A stretch of DNA of 64,000 nt, taken from positions 62,001-126,000 of the forward strand of contig JAQZBR010000001.1 in assembly GCA_029237775.1 (NCBI GenBank), given 5' to 3'. The notes under the pieces were generated by a model. That model saw only the letters and a list, made by a program, of their open reading frames with translations. It was not told the DNA's origin and did not search any database. A program made the position numbers and the translations under genes. The stretch comes from Bacteroidota bacterium. GTDB lineage: Bacteria; Bacteroidota; Bacteroidia; 2-12-FULL-35-15. Shown in pieces: positions 29,209 to 38,485 of this stretch (position 1 is the first letter of the stretch; each line of letters opens with the position of its first letter).

Positions 29209-30333
29209 TTATTCCAAAAACTCCTTATAAACCTCCACCAACTGTTTCTCTTCTTCCTCCCAGTTCAGCTTTTGCGCGGCAATTTTACAGTTTTTTTTCC
29301 ATTCAGGAAGTAAACGCTCGCTATTTAACAGTAGGTTAATCTTCGCGCCTATTTGTTTAGGATCATGATTGTATACGATATCGCCCACATGATAATCCAT
29401 AATTATCTTTTTCACCTCAACAAGATCAGATGCCAAAACAGGAACCCCAGCGTGGATGTAATCAAATAACTTATTCGGCAGACTATACCTGTAATTTATA
29501 TTTGTGTCTTTATCAAGTGTAAGCCCGAGATCAGCATGACGTGTATATTGAACCAACTTCTCAAAAGGAACTTTACCGGTGAAGATAACCTTGTCATTTA
29601 GTTTCAAACGCTCAACAATTGATTTCAGAATCGGGATAACATCTCCACTGCCCACTATCATCAGGATCGCATTTTCCACGTACTGCATTGCTTCCACAGC
29701 TTCCTCCGCCCCACGATCAACATTAATTCCGGCTCCCTGCAATACTACAATTTTTTTTCCCAAAGGAATTCCCAATATTTCTTTTGTCGCAGCCTGAACA
29801 TTTTCCTGCGTAGATAAATACGGAATATTTCTTACCACTCTAACATTAACTTTATACTGCTCTGAGTATATTTTAGCAATGGAATCATTGACAGTAAAAA
29901 CATATTTTAATCTGGGAAAGATCCAACCCTCAAGTGTTTTCCAAGTTTTCTTTTTAGCGGGATTATTCTGTAGTTCCGGAACTTCACAAAATAATTCATG
30001 GCTGTCGTAAACAAGCTTAGATCCCATGAATTTTGAAACTAAAAAATTCGGCAGCAGAGTATCAAGATCATTTGAAACTAAAACTGCAAAATTTCTAAAA
30101 AAAAGAAAGAAAAATAAACGAAGCTGAAATTCAGCATAGAACAATGGGCCTTTCTCGAAAAGAAGAAACATTCTCTTGGTCGAATAACTTCTGGGAATCA
30201 ATGGCATACTTTGCCTTTGCTTTCTCCCAACAAGGGTCACATCATATCCCATCCCATGCAAAGTGGTACACACCTTATGCACGCGTTGATCTGTACTAAG
30301 GTCATTGATAACAGATACAATAACTTTTTTCAT
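29209..30333 (-). CDS. Glycosyltransferase (GT-B fold, family 4-like)
   Basis: I set the start at ATG 30333 (MKKVIVSVINDLSTDQRVHK, 374 residues); the longer reading adds 27 poorly fitting residues. The N-terminal domain has the DQRVHK start common to Bacteroidota glycosyltransferases and VYDSHELFCEVPEL. A hydrophobic patch (FFLFFRNFAVLV) may associate with the membrane. The C-terminal domain has VVLQGAGINVDRGAEEAVEAM, KVIFTGKVPFEKL and the donor-binding region YRYSLPNKLFDYIHAGVPVLAS. It probably builds a surface or envelope glycan. It is divergently arranged with murB, 159 bp apart. Confidence 0.85.
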   Translation of the reverse strand: MKKVIVSVINDLSTDQRVHKVCTTLHGMGYDVTLVGRKQRQSMPLIPRSYSTKRMFLLFEKGPLFYAEFQLRLFFFLFFRNFAVLVSNDLDTLLPNFLVSKFMGSKLVYDSHELFCEVPELQNNPAKKKTWKTLEGWIFPRLKYVFTVNDSIAKIYSEQYKVNVRVVRNIPYLSTQENVQAATKEILGIPLGKKIVVLQGAGINVDRGAEEAVEAMQYVENAILMIVGSGDVIPILKSIVERLKLNDKVIFTGKVPFEKLVQYTRHADLGLTLDKDTNINYRYSLPNKLFDYIHAGVPVLASDLVEVKKIIMDYHVGDIVYNHDPKQIGAKINLLLNSERLLPEWKKNCKIAAQKLNWEEEEKQLVEVYKEFLE

Positions 30334-30492
30334 GTTTTTCCTCTGCGAAGATATATTAAAATACGCTCCCTGACTCTCCTTCCACGAAAGGCGATCAGCT
30401 AAGGTTATCAGCATTCAATTATGAATAACTTTTCATTCTGTTTATTGATAGCCTGCATTCTAATTCCGAATTTTAAGAATTAATTTTATAAT

Positions 30493-31530
30493 ATGACCAT
30501 ACGTGAAAATATCTCCTTAAAGAAGTTCAACACCTTCGGTATCGATGCTTCCGCAAGATATTACGCTGAAGTATCTTCACTTGAAGAAATAAAAGAAACT
30601 TTATCTGATTCGAAACTCGGAATGCCAAGAAAAATGATTCTTGGGGGCGGAAGCAATCTTTTATTCACGAAGGATTTTGACGGATTGATAATAAAGAACA
30701 ATCTCAAGGGGATTGAGGTCGTGAATGAAGATGATGAACATTTTTATGTACGATCAGCGGCAGGTGAAGTGTGGCATGAATTCGTGATGCATTGCATCGA
30801 GAACAATTATGCGGGCATTGAAAATCTTTCCCTGATACCCGGAAACGTGGGCGCAAGCCCGATGCAAAACATCGGAGCTTACGGAGTGGAGATAAAGGAT
30901 TCCTTTCATGAGCTTCAGGCTTTTCATATCAACGACAAAGCCTTGCATGTGTTCACCAATAACGACTGCAAGTTCGGATACCGTGAAAGTGTTTTTAAAC
31001 GAGATCTGAAAGATCAATTCATCATCACTTCAGTTACATTCAAACTTCGAAAAACACCCGTATTAAATACCAGCTATGGTGCAATCGAAAAAGAGCTGGA
31101 TGCAATGGGTGTGACAAGTCCGACCATACACTCCGTAAGCAAAGCTGTCTGCAATATTCGCAGTAGCAAGCTCCCCGATCCTAAAGTAATTGGGAATGCA
31201 GGAAGCTTTTTTAAGAACCCGGTGATCAGCGCGAAGAAACACAACGAATTAAAAGCAAAATTCCCCGAAATGGTTTCATATACCGCTGCATTTTCTCCGG
31301 ATGGGAAATCCGGTGAAGAATATAAGTTGGCGGCCGGCTGGTTAATTGAACAGTGCGGCTGGAAAGGAAAAACTTTAGGTGATGCGGGCGTTCATAAACT
31401 GCAGGCCCTGGTGCTTGTTAATTATGGAAACGCAAAAGGATCGGAGATCTATGACCTGTCTACAAAGATCCTTGAATCGGTAAAGAAGAAATTTGGAGTT
31501 GATTTAGAGAGGGAAGTGAATATAGTTTAG
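30493..31530 (+). CDS. murB: UDP-N-acetylenolpyruvoylglucosamine reductase
   Basis: MurB reduces UDP-GlcNAc-enolpyruvate to UDP-MurNAc with FAD and NADPH, the second committed step of peptidoglycan synthesis in the cytoplasm. The 345-residue length is that of the type I (E. coli-like) enzyme. Visible are the FAD-binding motif LGGGSNLLFTKDF, IPGNVGASPMQNIGAYG, the active-site Arg in GYRES (R164), the catalytic Ser in GSFFKNP (S238) and the C-terminal Glu in LEREVNIV (E341). Start NTFGIDASARYY is typical. It is a single gene followed by cgcagag repeats. Confidence 0.96.
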   Translation: MTIRENISLKKFNTFGIDASARYYAEVSSLEEIKETLSDSKLGMPRKMILGGGSNLLFTKDFDGLIIKNNLKGIEVVNEDDEHFYVRSAAGEVWHEFVMHCIENNYAGIENLSLIPGNVGASPMQNIGAYGVEIKDSFHELQAFHINDKALHVFTNNDCKFGYRESVFKRDLKDQFIITSVTFKLRKTPVLNTSYGAIEKELDAMGVTSPTIHSVSKAVCNIRSSKLPDPKVIGNAGSFFKNPVISAKKHNELKAKFPEMVSYTAAFSPDGKSGEEYKLAAGWLIEQCGWKGKTLGDAGVHKLQALVLVNYGNAKGSEIYDLSTKILESVKKKFGVDLEREVNIV

Positions 31531-31544
31531 CTAGGGAGTTCTTT

Positions 31545-31584
31545 TACCGCAGAGAACGCAGAGCTTTACGCAGAGTTCGCAGAG
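31545..31584 (+). repeat. cgcagag dispersed repeat
   Basis: Four copies of a cgcagag-like motif lie in 40 bp, starting 15 bp after the murB stop codon. This is the same family as at 19447-19480. Confidence 0.6.
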
Positions 31585-31677
31585 ATTAAAACGGACCAGC
31601 TTAAGTTTGAAAAAAAAGATTTTCAGGTTTCTTAAATGTGCATTAACCTTTAACATTTAGCAGATAACCTTCTTCCA

Positions 31678-32193
31678 CTAATCGAGAAGGTATTTCGTCT
31701 TCAAAACATTTAAATGATGAGTAGCATGCCCCGCTACCATAAATATGATCGCGCGAACAGAAACATCTTTACTGTTTGCATTCCCGATCTGACTTAATTC
31801 TTCTTCTCCAAAAGAACGGAACAGTGCAAGGTTAGCTTCACGGACAATTGCAAATTCATGCCCTAATTCATAAAGCGTTCTCTTATTATAATTGGAGTTT
31901 GCAGCAAATGCATTCTCATCAAATCCCGGTAACGCAGTTTTATCTTTTCTCGCAAAGCACATAGCACGGTAACCAAAAACACGCTCCGTATCTATCACAT
32001 GGCCGATCAACTCTTTGATGGTCCACTTTCCTTCCGCATACGCATAACCTTCTTTGTCTTCAGGAATTTCCGAGATCACTGCCTGAAAATTCAGGATCTG
32101 ATCTTTCAGTTCTTTTACTACATCATCGGATTTTACTTTGTCGATATAGCTTGCGTAGTAAGGCGGGAATTCTGTTGGTTGCGGTCTTTTCAT
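31678..32193 (-). CDS. DinB-like four-helix metal-binding protein
   Basis: The 171-residue product matches the DinB/YfiT superfamily layout. A helix carries WTIKELIGHVIDTERVF (H65) and the C-terminal helix has AGHATHHLNVLK (H156, H159/H160), giving the three-histidine divalent-metal site. Family members include thiol-dependent transferases, but many, including damage-inducible DinB, have unknown substrates. The FDENAFA segment is typical of the Bacteroidota branch. The gene is monocistronic, with a composite repeat as its upstream leader. Confidence 0.85.
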   Translation of the reverse strand: MKRPQPTEFPPYYASYIDKVKSDDVVKELKDQILNFQAVISEIPEDKEGYAYAEGKWTIKELIGHVIDTERVFGYRAMCFARKDKTALPGFDENAFAANSNYNKRTLYELGHEFAIVREANLALFRSFGEEELSQIGNANSKDVSVRAIIFMVAGHATHHLNVLKTKYLLD

Positions 32194-32539
32194 GTACTGA
32201 TAGCGAATAAAAAACGAATTACGAATCTGTGTTTGCGAATAACGAATTTAACAGATAGCGAATCTGTGAAATCCACGAATTATGAATCTTTACGAATATA
32301 CGAATCTGTGTGTGAGAAACGCTGTGTGAATGATTTGTATGTAAATTTTACGAAGCGAGGGCTAGGTCATCCTGAACTTGTTTCAGGATCCGCGCGATGA
32401 GAGAACCTAATGTTAAGTACATCTAACGCGATCCAAATTGGGTCTCATGATTCTTCTTCCAACCGTCTCCAAAATACCCATCATGAACTACAAACTACTA
32501 CCGTCTACGCACTACAAACTACGAACTACATACTAACCG
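32194..32539 (-). repeat. Composite leader repeat, copy A (before the DinB-like gene)
   Basis: No gene is visible in this 346-bp gap. Read on the minus strand toward the DinB-like ATG it holds, in order: actacaaact-type repeats (32484-32534), a ggagacgg box (around 32462-32470), gcgttagatgta (32418-32429), a hairpin with the core tcctgaacttgtttcagga (32366-32390) and a run of attcg/attcgt words (about 32200-32320). The same order occurs before holA and the EVE gene. Confidence 0.7.
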
Positions 32540-34270
32540 CTACCCACTAATCTGATCTAACTCACCTTTAACAAACTGAGCAAGTTCCTTTACATACTCC
32601 TGTGAAAAATTAAACTCTACACCTGCTGCTTTATAAATTTCCGGGATCGACTTAGTATAACCTAAGCGTAATGCTGCTTCATAACCGTCCAGCGCTTTCT
32701 CTGGATTCTGTTTATAATTTCTCCACACCGCAATAGCGCCAAGCTGTGCCATGCCGTATTCAATGTAATAAAAAGGTACTTCGAAAATATGAAGCTGGCT
32801 CTGCCATCCGCGTTTTCTGATCTCTTCCATCCCGCTCCAGTCAACTACGTTACTGCTGAACTCTCCAATGATCTTTGCCCATGTATCCATTCTGTCTGAG
32901 ATCGAGTGCTGCGGGTTTTCATACATCCAATGCTGGAATTTATCTACCGCACCAATCCACAATAATGATTTTAATGTCTGCTCCAGCTGTTCCTGCTTCG
33001 CTCTTCTCAATTCATCCTTATCATCATAAAACACATCCCAGTGTTCCATGGAAATTAATTCCATTGACATTGAAGCGAGCTCAGCAACTTCAGACGGTGT
33101 GCTTTTGAAATCAGTAATTTCAAGATCACGTGTCACGAATGAATGTATTGCATGTCCGCCTTCATGCACCATGGTGATCACATCACGCTGCGCACCTACA
33201 GAATTCATAAAAATAAATGGAACACCGATTTCATATAGTGGATAATTATATCCGCCCGGAGCTTTACCTTTACGCGACTCGAGGTCGAGATGCCCCATCG
33301 TTTTCATGATCTCAAGGTACTCACCATAAGAATGCCTTATCTTGTAAAAACACGCAATGCTCTTATCAATTAATTCCTGCCCGGTTTTTACTGGCATCAA
33401 TGCAGGTTTTCCATCCACATCAACATCCATATCCCATGGCTTCAATACATCAAGCTTCAGCTTGGCTTTTCTCTTCAAATTAATTCCCTCACTTATCGGA
33501 AGCAACTCTTTTGATATTGATTTATGAAAATCAAAACAATCCTGCACAGTGTAATCAAACCGTCCGAGCTCAGCGAACTTGTAATCACGGTAATTTTTAA
33601 AACCTGCGTTCACTGCAACCTGATGACGAAGACTTAACAATTCAGAAAACAAATTATTCAGTGTATCAACATCCTTTTCTTTACGCTCCTGGATCTTAAA
33701 GAAAATTTCTTCACGCACTTTCCGATCAGCTTCCTTTAAAATATTTGCGGCTTTTTGTAAAGTGATCTCCTGCCCTTTCCAGTTAACAGTCATTGCAGCA
33801 GCAATAGCACCGTACTTCTGAGAGTCAGTTGAGATCTTTGTATTTAAAGGAATATTCTCCTCACGATAGATCTCAAGCGCTTTCTTTACGCCACGCAAAT
33901 AAATATTGTACTCAGGCTTGTTCAGCTTTGAAACGAATTCACACTCAACAAGCTTTTTATTAAGATCATTATTATAAGGTGCGATATGCGGCTCGATCTC
34001 TGATACAAAATAGTTGAATGATTCTGTGATGTCTTTATCAGTCGTATCGCAGGTCATTTTAATATATCTCCAGGCAAGCTCTTCACTGATTACTGCTTCC
34101 AGCTCGCTCCTGTCTTTCAGCCACTTTTCAAGATCCTTAACGGATGAAATTTTCCTGTCCATCAGATCCTTAAAGAAAGGCATGATTGTTTCCCAGGTAT
34201 CTATGCTTAATTGCTGAGGCAGAAAATGGCGGACAGGCTTTTTGGGAATAACAATCTGATTTGTTTCCAT
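32540..34270 (-). CDS. M3-family oligoendopeptidase
   Basis: This is a cytoplasmic zinc metallopeptidase of the thimet/oligopeptidase-F family, 576 residues, with no signal peptide. The zinc motif HEGGH is at 369-373 and the third ligand is probably E397 in AELASMSME. The all-helical N-terminal half and YEIGVPFIFMN before the active site fit the PepF-like branch. It would cleave short peptides released by protein turnover. It is transcribed alone or with nothing obvious downstream. Confidence 0.88.
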   Translation of the reverse strand: METNQIVIPKKPVRHFLPQQLSIDTWETIMPFFKDLMDRKISSVKDLEKWLKDRSELEAVISEELAWRYIKMTCDTTDKDITESFNYFVSEIEPHIAPYNNDLNKKLVECEFVSKLNKPEYNIYLRGVKKALEIYREENIPLNTKISTDSQKYGAIAAAMTVNWKGQEITLQKAANILKEADRKVREEIFFKIQERKEKDVDTLNNLFSELLSLRHQVAVNAGFKNYRDYKFAELGRFDYTVQDCFDFHKSISKELLPISEGINLKRKAKLKLDVLKPWDMDVDVDGKPALMPVKTGQELIDKSIACFYKIRHSYGEYLEIMKTMGHLDLESRKGKAPGGYNYPLYEIGVPFIFMNSVGAQRDVITMVHEGGHAIHSFVTRDLEITDFKSTPSEVAELASMSMELISMEHWDVFYDDKDELRRAKQEQLEQTLKSLLWIGAVDKFQHWMYENPQHSISDRMDTWAKIIGEFSSNVVDWSGMEEIRKRGWQSQLHIFEVPFYYIEYGMAQLGAIAVWRNYKQNPEKALDGYEAALRLGYTKSIPEIYKAAGVEFNFSQEYVKELAQFVKGELDQISG

Positions 34271-34352
34271 TGAAGTAGAAATTAAATTCCGGGTGAAAGG
34301 CGAATAGGCCTTCGTCCTTTAAAGTATTAATTCGATCCGTAGCCGATCAAAT

Positions 34353-34387
34353 GAAAAAAAACCGGTGCTTATGCAGTTCCGGTTTTT
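34353..34387 (-). terminator. Terminator overlapping the DUF5606 stop codon
   Basis: On the minus strand AAAAACCGG pairs with CCGGTTTTT (34379-34387 with 34357-34365). The left arm encodes the last Lys-Thr-Gly codons and the TAA stop codon (34369-34371) lies in the loop. Confidence 0.8.
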
Positions 34388-34908
34388 CTTACGCCTTGTG
34401 TTTTAACCTTTGTTCCGGCAGTCTTCACCGGCTTGGCCATTGTATCTTTTGTCTTTGTCTTCACTGCCCCCTTTGCATCGGCTGCAGCTTTAACTTTCTT
34501 CTTTGACTCTTCTTCTGTTTCCTCTTTGGTCTCCAGCAATCCTTCTTTCTGAAGAATATTGTACCACATTAAAACCTTTTTAATATCCGAAGTGTAAACT
34601 CTTTCTTCATCATATTCTGCAAAAGCTTTTTTAAAATATGATCTTAATTCCGCGTCTGCAGACTTATGATCGATCGCTGCAGCTCCTTTTTCTTTGTCGA
34701 AGATCTTTTGAAACACTTCCTTCAAAGGAACATCATCACCTGTTGAATAGATGCTTACATCTTCCAGCGCACTAACTCTGTTTGTAGAATGTGCAGGTAT
34801 GCGTTTTTTATCCACCAATGATTCAACAATCAATCCGTTTTTCGATTGAGCAATCACTTTGTACAATCCACTCATTCCTGCAATTGAAATAATCCCGCTT
34901 AAATTCAT
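34369..34908 (-). CDS. DUF5606-type protein
   Basis: The 179-residue product has the start NLSGIISIAGMSGLYKVIAQ, then KNGLIVESLVDKKRIPA, a pattern I recognise as the DUF5606 family found across Bacteroidota. The first 70 residues look like a small beta-barrel of SH3-like type. Residues 90-120 are helical (ADAELRSYFKKAF, VYTSDIKKVLMWYNIL). The tail from about 125 is Lys/Ala/Thr-rich and disordered, and could bind nucleic acid, though that is only inference. No signal peptide is present. Function is unknown. The stop codon is in the loop of its own terminator. Confidence 0.8.
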   Translation of the reverse strand: MNLSGIISIAGMSGLYKVIAQSKNGLIVESLVDKKRIPAHSTNRVSALEDVSIYSTGDDVPLKEVFQKIFDKEKGAAAIDHKSADAELRSYFKKAFAEYDEERVYTSDIKKVLMWYNILQKEGLLETKEETEEESKKKVKAAADAKGAVKTKTKDTMAKPVKTAGTKVKTQGVRKTGTA

Positions 34909-34944
34909 ATCTATTATTTATTATTTTCTTAATTTATATTTACA

Positions 34945-34952
34945 CAAATGTA
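34945..34952 (-). promoter_or_regulatory. -7 promoter box of the DUF5606 gene
   Basis: On the minus strand this reads TACATTTG, an exact TAnnTTTG match, 36 bp before the start codon. No good TTG at the -33 distance was found. Confidence 0.45.
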
Positions 34953-34969
34953 AAAATTATTGCCTGATT

Positions 34970-37861
34970 TTACTTCGCGATCATTAATTTATAAGTGTAT
35001 TTTTTATTATTGATTCTCATATCATAAAAATAGATGCCATTCTCAAGGCCGGCAATATTTGTTACTATATTATGCTCTCCGGCCGACATCCTTTCTGAAA
35101 GAATATTTTTAACGGTTCTTCCCATAATATCATAAAGCTTCAGAGAAATCATGGCCGCTTCTGACAAATTAATAGCAATATTTGAGATTTCAGCTGCCGG
35201 GTTTGGATATACAACCCAGCTGTTCTCTGCGTCAGAACTTTCTTCAATACCGGTTGCCATGAGGCCATCATACATGATCTGAGCATTTCCGGCAGAAGTC
35301 TGGAGATCAGAAAGACTGTCCCCGGCAATAAGCGCGAAAGCCACTTTTATTGAATCTCCGCCAGCAATTACAAATGGTCCGGAACTGACAACATCACAAA
35401 TATCCACTCCTGTTCCACCCACTCCTGCATCTGAACGGTTTGTAGATAAGGCCGTGTACTTTTCGCTGACATCAAATCCTCCACCGTTAAGATCGATCCC
35501 TCCTGCTCCTCCTGCCACGTTATCCAATGCATAATGCCTGACAGGGGCGGTGTTTGTCAAAAGCTTTATTCCGGCATATTTTCCTGCCGCACCTGTATAA
35601 TAAGCATAACCCATTTTATTGGCCGCATCAAAAGACGACCGGTTAGAGCCGAATGTAGCAGCATCAATATCCCAGTCGGCAAAAATGCCTGCGTAAAGAT
35701 TGTTCAGATTTACCGTTCCGGTGTTCTTTATTATGTACTCAACTATTACATATTTGCGGTTCCCCGGAGTTGACCAGGCATATGCCTTATGGTGCACCCT
35801 AATTGGTAGCGCACCGGTAGCAGCCGGTGCATCGCTGAACGTGCCATCAACATCAAATTCAGATGTTACATCTGGCACAAGTCGCTGAGCCCTCACCACT
35901 GTTTGAAAATCAGCATCCGATGCTCCCGCAGTAACACCTCTCACCACATTGGAAACTTTTGAAGTGCTTGTCCCTACCATTAATCCGGCTTCGTACAGCA
36001 GCGTTCCAGCTCCCATGTAGTTGAATCCTAGCCCGCCCGACTGGCCATCAGCACGGTAACCGATCCGGCCAGTGCTTGTAACAGTGGTGCTTACATCATT
36101 AATATTAATGTTAACGTAATCCACATTTACATTGATTGTAAAATATTCGGTCTGATTGTATCCTGTTGCCGCATCAGCGTAAGTAAGGCGAAACTGTACT
36201 ACCGTATTCAAAGGCGCTGTCGGCTTTATTCTTACTGTAAACGGATCTGCATTATTATTAGCCGTAGCTAACGTACCCATTGCGCCAAGCGTTGTTGACC
36301 CATCAAGTATAGTTACACTGGATGATGTCCCTCCGATTGCATTTAAAGTAACAACCACATTGGATGCAGGTGCCAGGTAATTGATAAAATTTCCGCGGAT
36401 CTTCAGTGTATCATTCGGCAGATATGTTTCATCATTCCCATCAGTGTCGGTGCGGCTGGTAAGTACGACAGAAGGGGACGCTGTTTGTGTTAATGCTTTA
36501 TAAAGATTTACACGCCCTTCGCCCAATCGGTTAGCGTACGCAGTTGCATTAAGTGAATAGATATTATCGCAGGTAACCTTTAGCTGTTCACCGATCTGCA
36601 AAGCATTATATGAAGGGTAAAATGATTTTATGATGGCCGCTGCCCCGGCAGCACAAGGCGCAGCCATTGACGTTCCGCTCTGATACGTATATGTGTTTGT
36701 CGGGTAAGTCGCATAAATATTTTCTCCGGGTGCACACACATCAATGTTATATCCATAGTTAGTGCTACCAGCTGCAACATCACTGTTGTTGGTATTCGCA
36801 ACGCTTATCACATACTGAAGTGACGCAGGATAAAAATCTGTGAGAACACCATCGTTACCTGATGCAGCAATAACAAGCGCATTGTTATTGATAGTCGCGT
36901 ATGTTATGATATCCTGTGCAAATTGTCCGCCTGCAGGTCCGCCCCATGAGCAGTTGATTATAGCACATCCGTGTGAAGCAGCATATTGAATCCCTTCGTA
37001 GGCAGCAACAAGTGCACCGGAGGCGTCAGCGATCTTCACCGGTAAAAATTTACATTTGAAACCAACTCCGGCAATTCCAAGCCCGTTATCTACTGATGCG
37101 GCAGCAATACCCGAAACATGCACTCCATGCTGACTTCCCTGCCAGGCAGGATTATTATCATCCATCCCGACATCCCATCCGGAAAAATTATCCACGAATC
37201 CGTCTCCATCTTCATCGCCTCCGCCAATCGGATCAGCATAGTTATGCTTAATGTTATTTTTAAGATCGTTATGTGTAGGTTCAACACCTGTGTCTGTAAT
37301 TCCTATCACCACATTTGTATCTCCGCGCGCAGTGGTCGTATTGACTCCCCAGGCAGCAGGAGCCTGAATTTTGTTGATAGCGTATTGCATTCCGATACTC
37401 GGATCATTAGGAGTGTAGCAGGTACGGGGAATATAATGTGGCTCAGCATATTCAAAAATGCCCAGATTATTGAATGTATTGATGACCTTCACAAGATCAG
37501 CATCCACAGAATATTTAAATTCATAAATGAGTGAAATGTCGGCCAAATGTAGGCCCTGATCATTCACCTTACGCTCTGGTTCTTTTTCCTTTGGGAATTT
37601 CCTTTTAAGCCCCGCTCCACCGATAGTTGTGTAGAGCTGAATAAATGATGGGTTGTTTATGGTTGTATTACTACAGATCTGTCTGTAAGAATCTTTCACT
37701 TTCAGAATAACTGTTTTTTCGAGATAATCACCAGGCCTTACCGCAGCCGGCATGCTAAAATGAGCAGTATTAGAAACAGTCGGTGATTTTTGCGCAAAAA
37801 GTATTCCTGAAGCACAAGCGAAGAAAAGCGCTGCGCTTAATTTTTTCGATAAATGTAGCAT
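34970..37861 (-). CDS. Secreted subtilisin-family (S8) protease with type A T9SS tail
   Basis: The 963-residue product has a signal peptide (1-23, ending LFA-Q), a propeptide-like region, and a subtilase domain with catalytic Asp190 (GITDTGVEPTHNDL), His245 (QHGVHVSGI), oxyanion Asn336 (AASGND) and Ser398 (SGTSMAAP). A Ca-loop-like DEDGDGFVDN stretch lies between Asp and His. A beta-sandwich-rich region of about 480 residues follows. The C-terminal 75 residues (WVVYPNPAAE, LKLYDIMGRTV, GLENGIYFYDMRI, KLMIAK) form a type A T9SS sorting domain. It should be secreted to the cell surface or medium to degrade protein. All catalytic residues are intact. Confidence 0.93.
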   Translation of the reverse strand: MLHLSKKLSAALFFACASGILFAQKSPTVSNTAHFSMPAAVRPGDYLEKTVILKVKDSYRQICSNTTINNPSFIQLYTTIGGAGLKRKFPKEKEPERKVNDQGLHLADISLIYEFKYSVDADLVKVINTFNNLGIFEYAEPHYIPRTCYTPNDPSIGMQYAINKIQAPAAWGVNTTTARGDTNVVIGITDTGVEPTHNDLKNNIKHNYADPIGGGDEDGDGFVDNFSGWDVGMDDNNPAWQGSQHGVHVSGIAAASVDNGLGIAGVGFKCKFLPVKIADASGALVAAYEGIQYAASHGCAIINCSWGGPAGGQFAQDIITYATINNNALVIAASGNDGVLTDFYPASLQYVISVANTNNSDVAAGSTNYGYNIDVCAPGENIYATYPTNTYTYQSGTSMAAPCAAGAAAIIKSFYPSYNALQIGEQLKVTCDNIYSLNATAYANRLGEGRVNLYKALTQTASPSVVLTSRTDTDGNDETYLPNDTLKIRGNFINYLAPASNVVVTLNAIGGTSSSVTILDGSTTLGAMGTLATANNNADPFTVRIKPTAPLNTVVQFRLTYADAATGYNQTEYFTINVNVDYVNININDVSTTVTSTGRIGYRADGQSGGLGFNYMGAGTLLYEAGLMVGTSTSKVSNVVRGVTAGASDADFQTVVRAQRLVPDVTSEFDVDGTFSDAPAATGALPIRVHHKAYAWSTPGNRKYVIVEYIIKNTGTVNLNNLYAGIFADWDIDAATFGSNRSSFDAANKMGYAYYTGAAGKYAGIKLLTNTAPVRHYALDNVAGGAGGIDLNGGGFDVSEKYTALSTNRSDAGVGGTGVDICDVVSSGPFVIAGGDSIKVAFALIAGDSLSDLQTSAGNAQIMYDGLMATGIEESSDAENSWVVYPNPAAEISNIAINLSEAAMISLKLYDIMGRTVKNILSERMSAGEHNIVTNIAGLENGIYFYDMRINNKKYTYKLMIAK

Positions 37862-37883
37862 TAGGGATTGTTATTAATTATCA

Positions 37884-37914
37884 GCAAGATAGACATGTTT
37901 TATGAAAAAACAAA
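37884..37914 (-). promoter_or_regulatory. Promoter of the S8 protease gene
   Basis: On the minus strand TTTG, 19 bp and TATCTTGC lie within the 56-bp gap after the HsdR-N gene. Spacing fits the Bacteroidota consensus; the -7 box departs from TAnnTTTG at its last two bases. Confidence 0.4.
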
Positions 37915-37917
37915 GCT

Positions 37918-38361
37918 TCATTCGAAATCCGGAACCATTTTAAGAAAGTGATATGAATTGTCGTTATAATCCATCTCGCAGCAAAAATGATCAAGGCCAT
38001 TTGTAACGACCAGATAGCTCACTTTAAAGGACATGTTATACACTGCGATCTGGTGAAAAGTATCCTGACTGATCTTCACTCCGGGCGCCTTGCACTCGAT
38101 CATGAGAAAGGGGCTTCCTTGTTTATTGTATATCAGAACATCGGCCCTCTTCTGAAGCTGATTGTATTTCAATCCGATCTCAACGCCAATCAGTGAGGCA
38201 GGGTATTTTTTGTCTTCGATCAAAAACCGGATGAAATTCTGCCGCACCCACTCTTCAGGAGTAAGCACAACGAATTTTTTCCTGATATCATCAAAGATGA
38301 ACGCCAGTTCATTCTCTTTTTTTAAGCGAAATTGGTATGTCGGGAGATTAAGTTCCTGCAT
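37918..38361 (-). CDS. HsdR N-terminal-like PD-(D/E)XK domain protein (orphan)
   Basis: The 147-residue product (start at ATG 38361, MQELNLPTYQ) matches the type I restriction enzyme R-protein N-terminal domain (HSDR_N_2 type). It shows Glu37 (EEWVRQNF), Asp74 (KRADVLIYN) and the E-x-K pair in MIECKAP (E89, K91), the core of a restriction-nuclease fold. No helicase, HsdM or HsdS gene is near, so it is not part of a complete restriction system here. Such stand-alone proteins are widespread in Bacteroidota with unknown function. A longer start at 38394 adds 11 residues. Its promoter region is shared divergently with the AMP nucleosidase gene. Confidence 0.82.
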   Translation of the reverse strand: MQELNLPTYQFRLKKENELAFIFDDIRKKFVVLTPEEWVRQNFIRFLIEDKKYPASLIGVEIGLKYNQLQKRADVLIYNKQGSPFLMIECKAPGVKISQDTFHQIAVYNMSFKVSYLVVTNGLDHFCCEMDYNDNSYHFLKMVPDFE

Positions 38362-38450
38362 TGCCTTGCAAAGAACCGTTTTTATAAAAAACACGGATTA
38401 TCTATTTATGAATAATTCTCAACATGTTTTTATTCCGCGCTCTTAATTCG

Positions 38451-38458
38451 TATTTTCG
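38451..38458 (+). promoter_or_regulatory. Possible -7 box of the AMP nucleosidase gene
   Basis: TATTTTCG differs from TAnnTTTG at one base and lies 27 bp before the start codon, in the divergent 124-bp region with the HsdR-N gene. Confidence 0.3.
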
Positions 38459-38485
38459 CGTGAGAATTTAATTTTAATTCAAACT

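Noticed and set aside
31999-32400. 133-codon plus-strand ORF across the DinB-like gene and its leader
   Set aside because: Half of it is antisense to the DinB-like gene and the rest runs through the attcg repeats. It has no credible start signal.
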